A stretch of 6,706 bases of DNA, taken from assembly GCA_030639495.1 (NCBI GenBank), contig DAOWCP010000108.1:1-6706 (forward strand), given 5' to 3'. The position numbers and the translations under genes are program-made. Source of the stretch: JAGLTN01 sp023135255. GTDB taxonomy: Bacteria; Planctomycetota; Phycisphaerae; Sedimentisphaerales; Anaerobacaceae. Of this stretch, positions 6,361 to 6,706 are shown one piece after another. The notes below the pieces were generated by a model. That model searched no databases, was not told where the DNA came from, and saw nothing but the letters and a program-made list of their open reading frames with translations. How positions within the stretch are numbered: position 1 is the first letter of the stretch; every line of letters begins with the position of its first letter.

Positions 6361-6525
6361 ATAAAATCTAAAAACATAATTCCATAACGAAGCTTATCGC
6401 GTAAAACCCCTTGTTTTTTGATACCAAACTTTTAACTTTCATTTACTGTTTGTCCGACCTGTTTCTATCTATCGTGGTTCATATCTTAAAAAACGGAATA
6501 TACCACAATTTTCATGAGGACAGAT
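6361..6525. other. Intergenic region upstream of the sigma factor gene
   Basis: No open reading frame is supported here. A possible but weak sigma-70-type promoter is TTTACT (6442-6447), an 18-bp spacer and TATCTA (6466-6471). A 5-bp AAAAC/GTTTT hairpin (6403-6417) runs into Ts, but it is too weak to call a terminator. A GAGGA at 6516-6520 serves the downstream gene. Confidence 0.3.
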
Positions 6526-6706
6526 ATGGACCAGAACGATCAAACTGAGGAAAACATGAAACTTGCAACCAGGATATACAACGAACATTCAGCCAATATC
6601 CGGCGAATTATCTCTCGCCAGGTAAATGACCCTACTACTGTAGATGATATATTGCACGATTTCTTTCTCTCACTTGTTCGCAGACCAATCTCTCCTGAAA
6701 CGAAAA
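6526..6706 (+). CDS. ECF-like RNA polymerase sigma factor, N-terminal part (partial)
   Basis: The frame is open to the window end, giving 60 residues. The pattern LATRIYNEHSANIRRIISRQ, then VDDILHDFFLSLVRRP, matches sigma-70 region 2 (helices 2.1-2.2) of ECF-type factors, where an acidic pair and a downstream aromatic contact the beta' coiled coil of RNA polymerase. The start at 6526 is chosen because GAGGA (6516-6520) is five bases upstream. An in-frame ATG at 6514 would add four residues but has no ribosome site. The 233-bp gap from the deacetylase stop and the intervening repeat suggest a separate transcription unit. The family is likely from region 2 alone; ECF subgroup and target genes cannot be read from this fragment. 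Confidence 0.72.
   Translation, partial: MDQNDQTEENMKLATRIYNEHSANIRRIISRQVNDPTTVDDILHDFFLSLVRRPISPETK

Noticed and set aside
6403..6417. AAAAC-CCCTT-GTTTT hairpin followed by Ts as an operon terminator
   Set aside because: The stem is only five mostly A-T pairs, too weak to support as an intrinsic terminator.

Overview
The window is AT-rich bacterial DNA with every supported gene on the + strand, and it is densely packed up to about position 6292. Gene content points to a Gram-negative-type (diderm) bacterium: an outer-membrane secretin next to a GspC/PilP-like inner-membrane partner. It also points to a lineage that makes bacillithiol-type thiols (BshC- and BshB-like proteins). This mix, the low GC and the sigma-70-family gene that follows fit an anaerobic low-GC Planctomycetota (Phycisphaerae/Sedimentisphaerales-like). 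That assignment is an impression, not a demonstrated placement.

Layout: (1) 2-139, the last 45 codons of a gene whose tail and position suggest a PilO/GspM-like assembly protein. (2) 141-647, a short GspC/PilP-like protein, translationally coupled to gene 1. (3) 639-738, copy A of a 100-bp intergenic repeat. (4) 760-3291, a large secretin with an N0 domain, five N1-type modules and a C-terminal pore domain. (5) 3275-4042, a soluble GT2 glycosyltransferase overlapping the secretin end by 17 bp. (6) about 4023-5573, a divergent BshC-like protein overlapping the GT2 end. (7) 5594-6292, a BshB1/LmbE-type zinc deacetylase, 20 bp downstream. (8) 6261-6360, copy B of the repeat, which overlaps and encodes the end of gene 7. 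(9) 6361-6525, an intergenic region. (10) 6526 to the window end, the N-terminal part of an ECF-like sigma factor.

The secretin, glycosyltransferase, BshC-like and BshB-like genes overlap or nearly abut, so they probably form one transcription unit. That unit joins a secretion/pilus outer-membrane channel to two steps of low-molecular-weight thiol synthesis (deacetylation of a GlcN-malate-type intermediate, then cysteine addition). No BshA (GT4) gene is present here, and the GT2 enzyme is not an obvious substitute.

The strongest unexplained signal is the pair of direct repeats, 91 of 100 positions identical without gaps. They bracket this four-gene block exactly, start at the 3' end of a coding region in both places, and carry a palindrome at the left edge. 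In copy B the repeat has become coding sequence for the last ten residues of the deacetylase. Other points worth a second look are the five-module secretin with a polar insertion in four of the modules, and four cysteines packed into the small periplasmic domain of the GspC/PilP-like protein.
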